In this document: positions 7,505 to 16,933 of the stretch, piece after piece
Position numbering within the stretch: the first letter of the stretch is position 1
How the letters are laid out: each line of letters starts with the position of its first letter
IMG/VR virus record: IMGVR_UViG_3300031576_000201
Span: 1 to 35,112 of that record
Reading direction: 5' to 3' (one strand)
DNA length: 35,112 nucleotides
Source: a virus
Notes under the pieces: generated by a model
Seen by the model: only the letters and a program-made list of their open reading frames with translations
Told to the model about the DNA's origin: nothing
Database searches by the model: none
Translations under genes and position numbers: made by a program

Positions 7505-9310
7505 ATGGCCATGAATCTCAATTATAGTATTGTTGAAGATCACTCATCTGGGTTTATTACCAAACGAGATCGTTCGCAATTGCCATTGGGAGCCATGAAA
7601 GAAGGTAGTGAAAACATTGTTATTACTGATGGTGATAGAATCGGATTGCGCCGTGGTCGTGTATTATTTGGTCAATCTTCTACAGCAACGACACCAATTA
7701 CCAGCTCTCATACCCATCGACGTAGAGACTCTATTGAGGTTCAATTAAGGGCTTATTCTACATTAGTTGAATATTATCATTCTGGTACAGCTCAATGGGA
7801 AACATTAAAATCAGGTTTTACTTCAGGTAGACGTTTTGGATTTGCAGACTTTGATCGTTCTGCTGATGCTACGGCTCATGCCAGATTTGGTAATGGAGTA
7901 CAAGATGATCAACGATGGAATGGTCAATTTACTCAACTAAACGGTGCTTTGGTGGGTGGTGAAGCAACAATTACGGTTGATTCCACAACAGGATTTACTG
8001 CCACTGGTTCTATTATTATCAATGGGACAACCGTTACTTATACAGGTATTACAGTAACAACATTTACTGGTTGTGTTGGTACTCCCGCTGCTGCTGATAA
8101 TTCAGGGGTTGCTCAATTACCGGTAGCTTTTCCAGCTAATGCTAAGGGTAATATTTATGAGGTTTATCAAAACAGACTATGTATTGCCAATGTTACCCTC
8201 GCTCCTAATGCTGTATTTATTAGTAAAGTTGATAATGATACCGATTTTACGTTTAGTTCTCCGCGTATAGATGGAGAAGGTGCTATAATTAATGTAAGCC
8301 TTGGAGCTGGCAATATTACAGCTTTAATCAATCATGAACAAAAACTGTATGTTGGTAAGCAAACAGGGTTCCATACAGTAGAATTCTTGCAGTTTGACAA
8401 CAATAATACTGATTTTCCTTTCCTTGTACCTGTATCAGCAGACGAAAATAACCCATTTTTAGGGCCACAAAGTAGTAAATCTGTCTTTGTGGCTTTACAA
8501 GATGTCTATTTTGCCAGTGCTCAAGGTGGTATTAAGCGAGCTAATCGTCTTGAGGCAATAGATGATCCTTTGGAATTATCAGATCGTATTCGTCCAACCG
8601 TAAACAGAGCTGATTTTGCTGATGCGGCGGCCATATTATTTGATAATAAGGGTTATATTTCTGCTAGGGAGAATGACGGTGATCCAGCTAATAACATCGT
8701 TTTTGTCTACAATTTCGAGAGAAAAGCATGGGAAGCACCAATAAAAGGTTGGAATGTGTCTTCTTGGAATATTGCTCAAGGATTATTGTTTGGTCATTCA
8801 AGCCTTGGACCAGTGACGCATCAATATTTAACAGACGAAACAGCTGATGTAGAAGGAGCAAATCGATTCGGCTATAAGGGATTATTCAAATCAGGTGATC
8901 TGAATTTTGGCACACGAGTATTACGAAAGAAATGTTCCGGATTCTATGTTGAAGGATTTATTGCAGAAAACACTACCGTTACTTGTCGATTGGTCTATGA
9001 ATTTGAGGGTCAAAAAGGAACAAAGGAATTTACGATAGAAGGTGATGATACTGATTTTATTTTGGCTAGTGTAAACAATGGGCCGATATCCGTTCTTCCT
9101 TTAGCCGTTGCACCTTTAGCCTCTGGAAGCAGTACTATTCAAAATCTAAATAAGTTTAGAGTTTATTTCACAACCAATTTAAAACCATTTTATGAGATTT
9201 CTGTCGAATTTGAGAGCGAAGGAGTAGATCAAGACTGGGAGATACTGGCATGGGGTATCAATGCAGAAGTTATTCCTCAAATCGATATTAGTCTTCAAAA
9301 AAATGATTAA
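7505..9310 (+). CDS. Tail nozzle/stabilisation-type protein (601 aa)
   Basis: A long beta-rich protein directly after the adaptor (1-base gap). It contains LRRGRVLFGQ and THRRRDSIEVQLRAYSTLVE near the start, the YVGKQTGFHTVEFLQFD segment, and AQGGIKRANRLEAIDDPLE in the middle. I associate these with beta-propeller nozzle proteins of podoviruses. Residues about 155-200 hold an inserted module (ITVDSTTGFTATGSIIINGT) of a type often seen in tail proteins. It is expected to form the lower tube that channels DNA. The assignment rests on length, gene order and general pattern. Confidence 0.65.
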   Translation: MAMNLNYSIVEDHSSGFITKRDRSQLPLGAMKEGSENIVITDGDRIGLRRGRVLFGQSSTATTPITSSHTHRRRDSIEVQLRAYSTLVEYYHSGTAQWETLKSGFTSGRRFGFADFDRSADATAHARFGNGVQDDQRWNGQFTQLNGALVGGEATITVDSTTGFTATGSIIINGTTVTYTGITVTTFTGCVGTPAAADNSGVAQLPVAFPANAKGNIYEVYQNRLCIANVTLAPNAVFISKVDNDTDFTFSSPRIDGEGAIINVSLGAGNITALINHEQKLYVGKQTGFHTVEFLQFDNNNTDFPFLVPVSADENNPFLGPQSSKSVFVALQDVYFASAQGGIKRANRLEAIDDPLELSDRIRPTVNRADFADAAAILFDNKGYISARENDGDPANNIVFVYNFERKAWEAPIKGWNVSSWNIAQGLLFGHSSLGPVTHQYLTDETADVEGANRFGYKGLFKSGDLNFGTRVLRKKCSGFYVEGFIAENTTVTCRLVYEFEGQKGTKEFTIEGDDTDFILASVNNGPISVLPLAVAPLASGSSTIQNLNKFRVYFTTNLKPFYEISVEFESEGVDQDWEILAWGINAEVIPQIDISLQKND

Positions 9311-9319
9311 CCTGAATAT

Positions 9320-11044
9320 ATGCCACGTCAATACGTTGCTGCCGCACAAAAAAGATTAGCCACAGGTATCACTTCCACCGATACCACTATTACGTTACAA
9401 GATATTAACGGACGTGATGGTACAGCCTTAACCATGACTGATTTTGGTGATATTGGATATGCAGCGATTGATCCAAATACTGACACCATGGAGCTAATTA
9501 GTTTTACTGGTATTAGCAGTACGCAATTAACAGGTGTGACTCGTGGATTGAGTTTTAAACAACCTTATACCGCAGTGGTCGCTTTACGATTGGCTCATGC
9601 TGGTAATGCCGTAGTCATTTTTACAAATACGCCACAGTTCTACAATGATTTTGTTGATACTAGAAATGCAGAAACCATTACTGGTCTATATACCTTTAGT
9701 AATACGGTTAATCCAAGACTGGATACCTATGTTGCGCCAACAGTAAATGAACAATTTGCTCCTAAAAAGTATGTTGATGATATTACTCTTGCTGGCGCGC
9801 CAGATGCTTCTACAACCGTAAAGGGTATTAGTGAAGAAGCTACAGCCGCAGAAGCAGCCGCTGGTACTGCTATTGGTGGGACATCGGCTAGATTATTTTT
9901 GCCCTCAGCGATAGCTAATAGTGTTTCTAGTGCAAATACGTTAGTTCCTATTACGGAACCGGATGGAGATATTGATGTGGGTTTTATGGAATTAGATGCG
10001 GTGTGGGCATTTACGGGTAATAATACCCATGCTGGAACAGAAACATTTAGTAATACCACTAATATTACGCCTGCCACCAGTTTTCAGCTGGGTGGGGTTG
10101 CTTTTACTGGTTCCATGGCGAATTTGAATGAATCTTCTACCTTCTTTGGGGCCACAGATATTACAGGAACCGAAGCAGAAGATTTGTCTGATGGTGGTAT
10201 TACTTCTATTCATAATCATACACACGAGGGTTATCAGAGGTTACTTGGTCGAAGAGCTGTTGATTTTCGTAATTGTCGGTTTACTTCAACAACTGATGGT
10301 TCTATTATTATCGCGATCTATTCTCAAAATATTGCTGGTAGCGCTAAGGCAACATTTTTAATTAGGTATCAAAGAGATCCCGTCACATCCGTCTTTTATG
10401 CAACACACAGTACTGGTGGATCTACGATTGCAAATGCAACTACAATCATGTCAGAGCCTACGATTGTTGGGTCATTTGTGTATCAGGTTTATGAATCATC
10501 TACGGGGGTCGTGGGTGTAACTAGATATGCTTTAGCCGATTTAAGCGGTTCTACGGCGATTACGATTTCTGGCGGTACCCTAGTTGCTAGTAGTAATTAT
10601 AATGCGGTATTTACTGATGGTACGGAAATCTTTATACAAAGAAATCCTGCTGGGGGTACACCTGAAGACTATAACCGTTATACTATTTCAGGAACAACCA
10701 TTACCTTTGTGGCGATAAGAACATTTACCAGTATAATTGGTGGTGGTGCCTTGGCTGTTCATGTAAGTGATAATACAAATCTTTGGTCATTTAATAGTAC
10801 TAGCCAATTGGTAAGAAGTACTCTTAGTACAGGTGGAACAGATTCTACCTTCACTTATGGTGGAGCGACAGCAGCCCCTAACTTTGGTTTTGGTGCGGGA
10901 ATCGGGGTAGTATTTGTTGATTCTACTGCCGGATTAGCGATTTTAGGAACTAACAGGCTTTATTTGGGACAGGTAGAAAGTATATTTACAGCAACTTCAG
11001 AGAATGGATTAGATGTTGCTATATTCCCAATACAGAAAACTTAA
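9320..11044 (+). CDS. Tail spike/fibre attached to neck (574 aa)
   Basis: The N-terminal roughly 125 residues (LATGITSTDTTITLQDINGR, then IDPNTDTMELISFTGISS, TRGLSFKQPYTA, TNTPQFYNDFVDTRN) form a module commonly used to attach spikes to the tail. A shaft region follows with APDASTTVKGISEEATAAEA, a GGTSARLFLPSA motif and a hinge at FSNTTNITPATSF. The C-terminal half from about residue 310 has propeller-like repeats (TIVGSFVYQVYESS, GTEIFIQRNPAGG, DNTNLWSFNS, TAGLAILGTNRLYLG). I infer receptor binding. No glycosidase active site is recognisable. Confidence 0.7.
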   Translation: MPRQYVAAAQKRLATGITSTDTTITLQDINGRDGTALTMTDFGDIGYAAIDPNTDTMELISFTGISSTQLTGVTRGLSFKQPYTAVVALRLAHAGNAVVIFTNTPQFYNDFVDTRNAETITGLYTFSNTVNPRLDTYVAPTVNEQFAPKKYVDDITLAGAPDASTTVKGISEEATAAEAAAGTAIGGTSARLFLPSAIANSVSSANTLVPITEPDGDIDVGFMELDAVWAFTGNNTHAGTETFSNTTNITPATSFQLGGVAFTGSMANLNESSTFFGATDITGTEAEDLSDGGITSIHNHTHEGYQRLLGRRAVDFRNCRFTSTTDGSIIIAIYSQNIAGSAKATFLIRYQRDPVTSVFYATHSTGGSTIANATTIMSEPTIVGSFVYQVYESSTGVVGVTRYALADLSGSTAITISGGTLVASSNYNAVFTDGTEIFIQRNPAGGTPEDYNRYTISGTTITFVAIRTFTSIIGGGALAVHVSDNTNLWSFNSTSQLVRSTLSTGGTDSTFTYGGATAAPNFGFGAGIGVVFVDSTAGLAILGTNRLYLGQVESIFTATSENGLDVAIFPIQKT

Positions 11045-11056
11045 TAATGAATTAAT

Positions 11057-13573
11057 ATGGCCATTGGATTATCACAATTTGAACAACAATCAATCCGATC
11101 AACTTTTGAATCTTTACCTCAAAGTAATCCTTTGCGTCAGTTAGGATTGTCTGGATTTACCGCTGAAGTGGGTCAACAAAGGGCTGCATTTCCTGGTATT
11201 ACAACAGATGTTGCTTTGGGTAGATTAGTTCAGCAACAGCCAACGGTGGCTAGTTCTCCAATAACAACAGCTAGTACGCGTTTTACTTATACACCACCAA
11301 CTTCATTATTGCCTAATATACCAAGCCAGGTTTCGCCAATTAGAACAACAGATCAATTGCGCGGTAATTTAAGACAAACAGATGCTGAATTACAACAAAG
11401 ACAAGCCACTAATGAAACGGATATTAATAGACGATTAGATGATCAACTTACTCAATTTGGAAAAGATATTAAGGTTATTCAAGATAAACCATTTACACTA
11501 ACGCCAGAGGAACAAGCATTTCAGACAAGATTAAATACACTTCAGGCAAACCTAGAAGCCCAATTTCCACAACAAGTAGCTTCAATACAAGGCCAATTTG
11601 ATGTTGCTCGCCAAGAACAAGCTGAAGCAGGACGAAGGCGTGCGGGCGCTACAACAGCTGCATTAGCAAGAACTGGTGCTTTAGCAGCTACACCAGAGAT
11701 TTCAGCAGGCATTACAGGAGATGTTGAAAAAAAGAATTTAGAAGCAATGAATTTATTACTTGTTCAAGAACAACAAGCTCTAGCCGCTGCCCGTGCTGCA
11801 AAAGATGCTAAAGATTTTGAATTATTGAATAAACAAATGGAATTAGCTAGAGAAGCTAGAAAAGAATTCAATACTAGACAACAGAAAGCTTTAGAAAATC
11901 TATTAGCGGTTAGTCAAGAGGTTAGATCACAAAGAGGAGAAAGACGAGAAGAATTAGGATTTATCGCAGAACAAGAAAAAGTGAAGAAAGAAGCGTCTAG
12001 AGAAGAAATTAAGTTTAATTTTGATGTTGAAGATCGTGAGAAAAAAGAAGCAAGTGAAGATATTAATATTCTTATTAAATCTGGCTTTGCTGCGGATCAA
12101 CTATCAACCGAGGATTTTATTAAGATTGGTAAATCTTTTAATCTTACACCAGATCGAGCAAAAGGCTTTTATAATAATTTATTTAAGGCTGATCAAGCGG
12201 CTAAAAGTATTGATTATAAAACAGAGATTGCTAATGATGGTACAATTTTACTTATTCCAAATAAGCTTGATCCGACTAAGCCGATAAAAGATCAAGTTTT
12301 ACAGTATGGTGAAAAGGGTCAATTTGGTAAAAAAGAAGAACCAAAGACAATTGGTTCTGATAAACTTGGATATTATCAATACAATAAAGAAACAGGAAAA
12401 TATGACCAAGTTATTTCTGGGCTTGGGGGCGGTAATGATGTTTTAAGTCCAACAGAACTGGCAAATTTAGGGATACCTTCTAGTAAATATGGTATTACTC
12501 AAAAAGAAGCACAACAAATGATCCAAAGTGGTCAGATTGATCAAGCCTTAACACCTCAACAACAAACAATATTTAATTCAATTGTCGATAAATATCAAAA
12601 ATCACCACTAATTCAAGCATCAGATAGAACTATTGTATTAGAAAATACGATTAATCAGATTAAAGAAAATCCAAGTGATGCTGCACAGCAATTAAACCTT
12701 ATTTATTCATATATTCAAGCTCTTGATACATATCAATCGGCAGTAAGAGAAGGTGAATTAACATTAAGTCAAAATATTGAATCTACTTTTGATAAATATA
12801 AAACTAATATTGAAAGAGTTAAAGAAGGTAAGATTATTGGTGATAAGGCTGCACTACAAATAGCCGATGCTGCTAAATTGTTGGTAGATAATATTAAACA
12901 GGGAGCTGCATCAAAAGAAAAGGCATTTCAATCACAAGCAAAAACATCTAGTGAAGCTGTTGGTAATGCTTGGGATAATTATATTGCTGGATTTAAGCCA
13001 TCTTATGGCGATACAACTCCTAAAACACCAGAAGATGAATTACAGAAAAATGCAATTAGTGATGAAGAAGTAGATAAACTTTATGAAATATTTAAAGGTG
13101 AAAAGACAAAGGATGAAATAAGACAACAAGCAGGTTTTAATGGTGACCTGAGCATGTCAGAAAAAGGCTTGAGTAGCTTAGGAAAATCAATTGTAGCGCA
13201 AGAAAGCGGTGGTAACTATGGAAGTGTTGGTGATGTTCCCGTTGGTTATAAAGAATCTGACCGCGCATTAGGTAAATATCAAATTATTCCTAAATTCCAT
13301 TTCAGTAAAATTGGATTATCTAATACATCAAATGATCGTCAAAAATTCTTGAATAGTCCAAAATTACAAGACAAATTATTCAATATCATTATTGCTGATC
13401 TTGCTAAACAATATAATAATGACCCTAAAAAGATTGCAGCAGCATATTATGGTGGGGCTAAAGGAGCTAATATTGTTGGAACTCCTGCTGGTGATAAGCC
13501 ACAGATAGCGGGGGGGAAGAAATATCCTAGTATTAATGAATATGTTGGATCAGTTTTAAGTAGAATAAGTTAA
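11057..13573 (+). CDS. Large internal virion protein with C-terminal lytic transglycosylase domain (838 aa)
   Basis: Residues about 90-330 are Gln/Glu/Lys/Ala-rich and strongly helical, suited to coiled coils or ejected tube subunits. The last roughly 135 residues read as an SLT/lysozyme-fold muramidase: IVAQESGGNYGS with the presumed catalytic Glu at residue 716, ALGKYQIIPKFHF, then AAAYYGGAKGA and a terminal YPSINEYVGSVLSRI. This matches lytic transglycosylases that cut glycan strands while DNA crosses the wall. The size and the position before a second helical protein resemble podovirus internal ejection proteins. The enzymatic domain is the secure part and the virion role is inferred. Confidence 0.82.
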   Translation: MAIGLSQFEQQSIRSTFESLPQSNPLRQLGLSGFTAEVGQQRAAFPGITTDVALGRLVQQQPTVASSPITTASTRFTYTPPTSLLPNIPSQVSPIRTTDQLRGNLRQTDAELQQRQATNETDINRRLDDQLTQFGKDIKVIQDKPFTLTPEEQAFQTRLNTLQANLEAQFPQQVASIQGQFDVARQEQAEAGRRRAGATTAALARTGALAATPEISAGITGDVEKKNLEAMNLLLVQEQQALAAARAAKDAKDFELLNKQMELAREARKEFNTRQQKALENLLAVSQEVRSQRGERREELGFIAEQEKVKKEASREEIKFNFDVEDREKKEASEDINILIKSGFAADQLSTEDFIKIGKSFNLTPDRAKGFYNNLFKADQAAKSIDYKTEIANDGTILLIPNKLDPTKPIKDQVLQYGEKGQFGKKEEPKTIGSDKLGYYQYNKETGKYDQVISGLGGGNDVLSPTELANLGIPSSKYGITQKEAQQMIQSGQIDQALTPQQQTIFNSIVDKYQKSPLIQASDRTIVLENTINQIKENPSDAAQQLNLIYSYIQALDTYQSAVREGELTLSQNIESTFDKYKTNIERVKEGKIIGDKAALQIADAAKLLVDNIKQGAASKEKAFQSQAKTSSEAVGNAWDNYIAGFKPSYGDTTPKTPEDELQKNAISDEEVDKLYEIFKGEKTKDEIRQQAGFNGDLSMSEKGLSSLGKSIVAQESGGNYGSVGDVPVGYKESDRALGKYQIIPKFHFSKIGLSNTSNDRQKFLNSPKLQDKLFNIIIADLAKQYNNDPKKIAAAYYGGAKGANIVGTPAGDKPQIAGGKKYPSINEYVGSVLSRIS

Positions 13574-13618
13574 CGTTCTAATACTTTGCATTTGATGCTA
13601 TACCTATAGAATAAATAT

Positions 13619-15142
13619 ATGGCAAATAGTGTACAACAAGAATTACTAAAATTAAGGCAAGAAAAAAAGCAGCAACCTCTTAATGATGTTCAGCGTGCTT
13701 TATTAGAAATTCGAAGAGAGCCAGTAGTTGGTTTTCAGGAAAGGGAGTTGCCTGGTGGGTTTTCTAAGCCATTGCCACAATTTGCTGCAGGGGTAGGTAG
13801 AAGTATTATTGGAACAATTGCGGGAGCTTCTTCTTTGGGAGAAAGATTTTTACGCGGAGCAACTAGAGCGGCTTTACCTAAAATTCTTGAAAGAGCCATT
13901 GGGATTTCTAAAGAACAGGTGGGTGATAAAACTGCCGCTGAACAATTAATTCCAGAAGAATTAAGAACTGCTGGTGAAGATCGTTTTGGTAAAGCAGGCT
14001 TTATTTCTGGTGAAATTGGTCAATTCCTTGCACCCACACCAGCAGGAAAGACAGGAGCATTGCTTGAAGGGACTAAATTAGCACAAAAGTTTCCTAAAGC
14101 AATAAAGATTGTTCCAAAAGCATTAAAAGAGGCTGGGTTTGATTTTGGTCTTACAGCTACTCAACAAGGAGATATTGATAAGGCGTCTATTGAAGCAGGT
14201 TTAATCAGTTTAGCCTTTCCTGCAGCAAATATTTTAGGTAAAAAAGCATTTGATCCTGTTAAAAGCTATTTATCTACAAAAGTGGCACCAGATGCAATAA
14301 ATGAATTAGTAAGACCATTAGTATCGGCCTTTAATTTTGGTAAAGACCCTGGGCGAGGTGTTGTAAAAGAAGGAATTATTGCAAATACAAGAGAAGGTTT
14401 ATTAAAAGGCATTGTTGTTAAAAGCAAACAACTTGGGCAACAAGTAGATCAAAAATTAAAAACAATTTCTGCTGAAATTAAGATTGATATAGAACCCTTA
14501 TTGGAGCCATTAAATACAAGGATAGGTGATGCTTTTTCTGGCGGAGAAACTGTGTTAGCAAATCGATTAATGGATATTCGTTCTGGAATAAAAAATATCT
14601 TTATTAGAGAAGGCCCACAAGCAGGGAAAGTTGCTGGAACTAATATATTAAAACTTAGTCCATTTCAAGCAAATAATTTAAAAAGGAAAATTTCTGATAG
14701 GGTTAAATGGAATAACCAACCGTTTGATGATGAGGCTAATGCTGCAAGAATTCAAATTTATCGAGCGATAAATGATAAAATAGATGAGGTTGTTCCTGGA
14801 GCAAAAGATTTGAATCGAAGATGGGCAGATTTGATAACAGCAGAAAAATCTTTAGATAGAACAATAAAAATGGTTAAGAAAAATAAATTTATTGGTTTGA
14901 GAGATCTTACAATTGGAGGTATAACTGGTTTGGGAGCAGTAGTTGCTGGTAGTCCACAGGCCTTTTTAATAGGTTTAGGTGCTATTGCTGGAAAAAAAGG
15001 ATTGGAAAGTACTGTCTTTAGAACGAGATTAGCTCAACAGTTAATAAAGCTTAAACCAAAAGAATTAGAAGAACTTTCTAGAACACTTCCTATTTTAAAA
15101 GCTATTTTACTAGGAACTAAATCTTCTAAAGAAAAGGAATAA
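13619..15142 (+). CDS. Probable ejection/internal virion protein (507 aa)
   Basis: A helical protein with small-residue hydrophobic stretches: FAAGVGRSIIGTIAGASSLG near residue 60, ASIEAGLISLAFPAANILG near 190, and GGITGLGAVVAGSPQAFLIG followed by LGAIAGKKG near 445. Such amphipathic or membrane-active segments are typical of pilot and ejection proteins. The central part (VKSKQLGQQVDQKLKTI, then NLKRKISDRVKWN) is charged and helical. It follows the transglycosylase virion gene. The specific family was not recognised. Confidence 0.6.
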   Translation: MANSVQQELLKLRQEKKQQPLNDVQRALLEIRREPVVGFQERELPGGFSKPLPQFAAGVGRSIIGTIAGASSLGERFLRGATRAALPKILERAIGISKEQVGDKTAAEQLIPEELRTAGEDRFGKAGFISGEIGQFLAPTPAGKTGALLEGTKLAQKFPKAIKIVPKALKEAGFDFGLTATQQGDIDKASIEAGLISLAFPAANILGKKAFDPVKSYLSTKVAPDAINELVRPLVSAFNFGKDPGRGVVKEGIIANTREGLLKGIVVKSKQLGQQVDQKLKTISAEIKIDIEPLLEPLNTRIGDAFSGGETVLANRLMDIRSGIKNIFIREGPQAGKVAGTNILKLSPFQANNLKRKISDRVKWNNQPFDDEANAARIQIYRAINDKIDEVVPGAKDLNRRWADLITAEKSLDRTIKMVKKNKFIGLRDLTIGGITGLGAVVAGSPQAFLIGLGAIAGKKGLESTVFRTRLAQQLIKLKPKELEELSRTLPILKAILLGTKSSKEKE

Positions 15143-15256
15143 TTAATCACTATTCCAAAAAATAATATCTGCTATTTCAATAGAAGTAATAAATATTATT
15201 GCCCCAACAATTGTCCAAAACATAAGATTATTTAAGTTGAAGTCAAATAATAACAT
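15143..15256 (-). CDS. Possible antisense single-pass membrane microprotein (37 aa)
   Basis: The gap between the ejection gene and the XhlA-like gene encodes, on the minus strand, a 37-residue peptide beginning MLLFDFNLNN. It has one clear membrane span (MFWTIVGAIIFITSIEIADI) and the tail IFWNSD. The ATG context CTATCTATG has the -1 T typical of this genome, and the stop directly abuts the upstream gene's stop. It is the only minus-strand frame in the late block. It could be a lysis regulator, such as a small antiholin. AT-rich DNA also yields hydrophobic frames by chance, so confidence is low. Confidence 0.3.
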   Translation of the reverse strand: MLLFDFNLNNLMFWTIVGAIIFITSIEIADIIFWNSD

Positions 15257-15276
15257 AGATAGGCTTTATTGTCAAT

Positions 15277-15570
15277 ATGTCAGAAGAAACATTACATTCT
15301 ATTGATAAACGGGTAGCAATACTAGAAACAATCGTTGAAAAGATTGATACGAATTTCGAGCGTTTAAATACTACCTTAGATCGATTTAATCAATTTAGCG
15401 AGAAGGTGAACGGGTTTATTGGCCAACAAGAACGGATCAATGCCAGACTCAATAAAATTGAGGAGAGTCAAATCTCTATAGAAAAACAGATGATCCGGTA
15501 TGGTACTGCCGTTAGTATGATCATCGTTATCCTGCAGTTATTTCCTTGGATTTATGACAAATTTATCTAA
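15277..15570 (+). CDS. XhlA/holin-associated membrane protein (97 aa)
   Basis: Residues about 5-70 form a coiled coil (DKRVAILETIVEKIDTNFER, then RINARLNKIEESQISIEKQM). One C-terminal membrane span follows (AVSMIIVILQLFPWIYDKFI). This layout is that of XhlA-type haemolysin/holin partners, which sit in the membrane and assist lysis. It directly precedes the endopeptidase gene. An alternative is a virion-associated membrane protein. The start has the GTCAATATG context. Confidence 0.7.
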   Translation: MSEETLHSIDKRVAILETIVEKIDTNFERLNTTLDRFNQFSEKVNGFIGQQERINARLNKIEESQISIEKQMIRYGTAVSMIIVILQLFPWIYDKFI

Positions 15571-15633
15571 TACCGCCTCAAACCAATCTTTAAAATTAGT
15601 TGTTTTTAATAGTAATATTTTAAATAAATGAAT

Positions 15634-16380
15634 ATGGAAAAGATAAATTTAGAGTTAGCAGGTAAAATAGTTAAAGGTGCTGATTCACAAGCTGGTAATG
15701 GATATTTACAATATTACGAAAAACATAGGGTATACCATCCTGGCTGGGATATCAACCTTGGTCAGGGTGATGCGGATTTAGGGCTACCAGTAACTTGTCC
15801 AGCTAAGGGTAAGGTTATTTTTGTTTCTACACGGGATGATAACGGTGGGTTTGGTCTACACATGGTCATAAAACACGAAGAATTAGGCCTATACAGCCAT
15901 TGGCTGCATTTAGATGCATGTGTAGTAAAAGAAGGCGATAACATCACTGTAGGCCAGTATATTGCGAATGTGGGCAAGACAGGAACACAGTATGCCCACT
16001 TACATTTAGAGGTCTTTACGGAAAAACATTTTTCAACCATGCAAAAGAAGGCTTTTAGGTTCTATCCCGCTGGATATGATAAAGACTGGGTAGCAAGATA
16101 CTATGTTGACCCTGCTTTATTTGTAATGAAAGGAATGAATATTGTACAAATTACGGCTTCTACTTGGATAGCAACACCGAAAACGAATATTGTTGAAATT
16201 AAGCTTGTAAAAGAAAAGGATAATCCTAAGATTTATTTAAAAGACAAAGAAGGTAAATATCACTGGATTGAAGACGAAGCGGTATTTACAGCCTTTTTTG
16301 GAGGATTTAAGGGGGTAATATGGGAGGAAGTAGATAAAATACCTACAGAAGATAAGGGATTTAATATAGGAGCCAAATAA
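15634..16380 (+). CDS. M23-family endolysin (metallo-endopeptidase, 248 aa)
   Basis: Numbered from an in-frame ATG at 15628, the zinc site of M23/LytM peptidases is visible: His37 and Asp41 in YHPGWDINLG, then SHWLHL with His91, and HLH at 124-126 in YAHLHLEVF. These enzymes cut peptide cross-links of peptidoglycan. The C-terminal roughly 90 residues (VQITASTWIATPKTNIVEIK, then KYHWIEDEAVFTAFFG) are a separate domain, perhaps for wall binding. No signal peptide is seen, so export would need a holin. I chose 15634 because GAATATG fits the genome's start signature, but 15628 is possible. The stop lies inside the following terminator loop. Confidence 0.88.
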   Translation: MEKINLELAGKIVKGADSQAGNGYLQYYEKHRVYHPGWDINLGQGDADLGLPVTCPAKGKVIFVSTRDDNGGFGLHMVIKHEELGLYSHWLHLDACVVKEGDNITVGQYIANVGKTGTQYAHLHLEVFTEKHFSTMQKKAFRFYPAGYDKDWVARYYVDPALFVMKGMNIVQITASTWIATPKTNIVEIKLVKEKDNPKIYLKDKEGKYHWIEDEAVFTAFFGGFKGVIWEEVDKIPTEDKGFNIGAK

Positions 16381-16391
16381 GGCTCCCTTTT
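16369..16391 (+). terminator. Intrinsic terminator at end of endolysin gene
   Basis: GGAGCC at 16369-16374 and GGCTCC at 16381-16386 form a perfect 6-bp stem with loop AAATAA that contains the stop codon. CTTTT follows. It probably ends the long late transcript that begins before the fibre genes. Confidence 0.8.
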
Positions 16392-16392
16392 G

Positions 16393-16401
16393 TGTTATAA
16401 T
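16393..16401 (+). promoter_or_regulatory. Extended -10 promoter
   Basis: TGTTATAAT (16393-16401) is a perfect extended -10. It begins in the T run of the terminator just upstream. No good -35 is present, which is acceptable for extended -10 promoters. It would drive the holin and lysozyme genes downstream. The 11-mer TGTGTTATAAT also occurs before the scaffold gene at 29880-29890. Confidence 0.65.
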
Positions 16402-16460
16402 AGATAAAGGATAATTAATCTATTTGATTTAGTCACAATAGATCACAATAAGTCATATAT

Positions 16461-16661
16461 ATGTCAAAATATATAAAATTGAATGATAAAACTATTATTC
16501 GAGTAAAAGATGATTCTGCCCTTGTTACACAAGGAGAAGAAGTATCTTTCGAGCAATGGGCAATGGTACAATCAATCGATGTTCAAGACAGTGATTTTGT
16601 TCATGTCGGTTTATCCGAAGATGAGCAAAAAAAGTGGCTTGTAATTAAAAATCTTAACTAA
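16461..16661 (+). CDS. Hypothetical protein in lysis block (66 aa)
   Basis: A 66-residue soluble protein (MSKYIKLNDKTIIRVKDDSA, then EEVSFEQWAMVQSIDVQDSD). It is acidic and probably a small beta/alpha fold. The ATATATATG start is a textbook case of this genome's initiation signature. It lies between the endolysin and the holin candidate and is transcribed from the 16393 promoter. A lysis-timing or other accessory role is possible. No family is recognised. Confidence 0.6.
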   Translation: MSKYIKLNDKTIIRVKDDSALVTQGEEVSFEQWAMVQSIDVQDSDFVHVGLSEDEQKKWLVIKNLN

Positions 16662-16667
16662 AAATAT

Positions 16668-16910
16668 ATGATGAGTATATTGAGAAAGATTGGTTGGGCT
16701 ATCAACGATTATTTTCAAGGCGAACGATGGCGTGCGGTAGTCCGATTTTGGAAAGGATTCATTTTTTCTATGTTGTCTGGCGTAGCTCTTACCTTGTCTT
16801 CAGGATTACCACTTAGCAATATTTATTGGAAAGAATTGATTGGTTTAAGTATTTTGACCGGATTAGGGTTGGGTACAGATAAACTGATCCGCGCACATAA
16901 AAAGCCGTAG
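16668..16910 (+). CDS. Holin candidate (80 aa)
   Basis: A short basic protein with a charged N terminus (RKIGWAINDYFQGERWRAVV), hydrophobic segments at about residues 30-50 (FIFSMLSGVALTLSSGLPL) and 53-70 (WKELIGLSILTGLGLGT), and a basic tail ending RAHKKP. This is the layout of a two-span holin. It sits between a hypothetical gene and a membrane-anchored lysozyme-like protein. The call is from topology and context. The start may be 16668 or the second Met at 16671. Confidence 0.6.
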   Translation: MMSILRKIGWAINDYFQGERWRAVVRFWKGFIFSMLSGVALTLSSGLPLSNIYWKELIGLSILTGLGLGTDKLIRAHKKP

Positions 16911-16933
16911 AATATTATTTTTAGCAGACAAAT

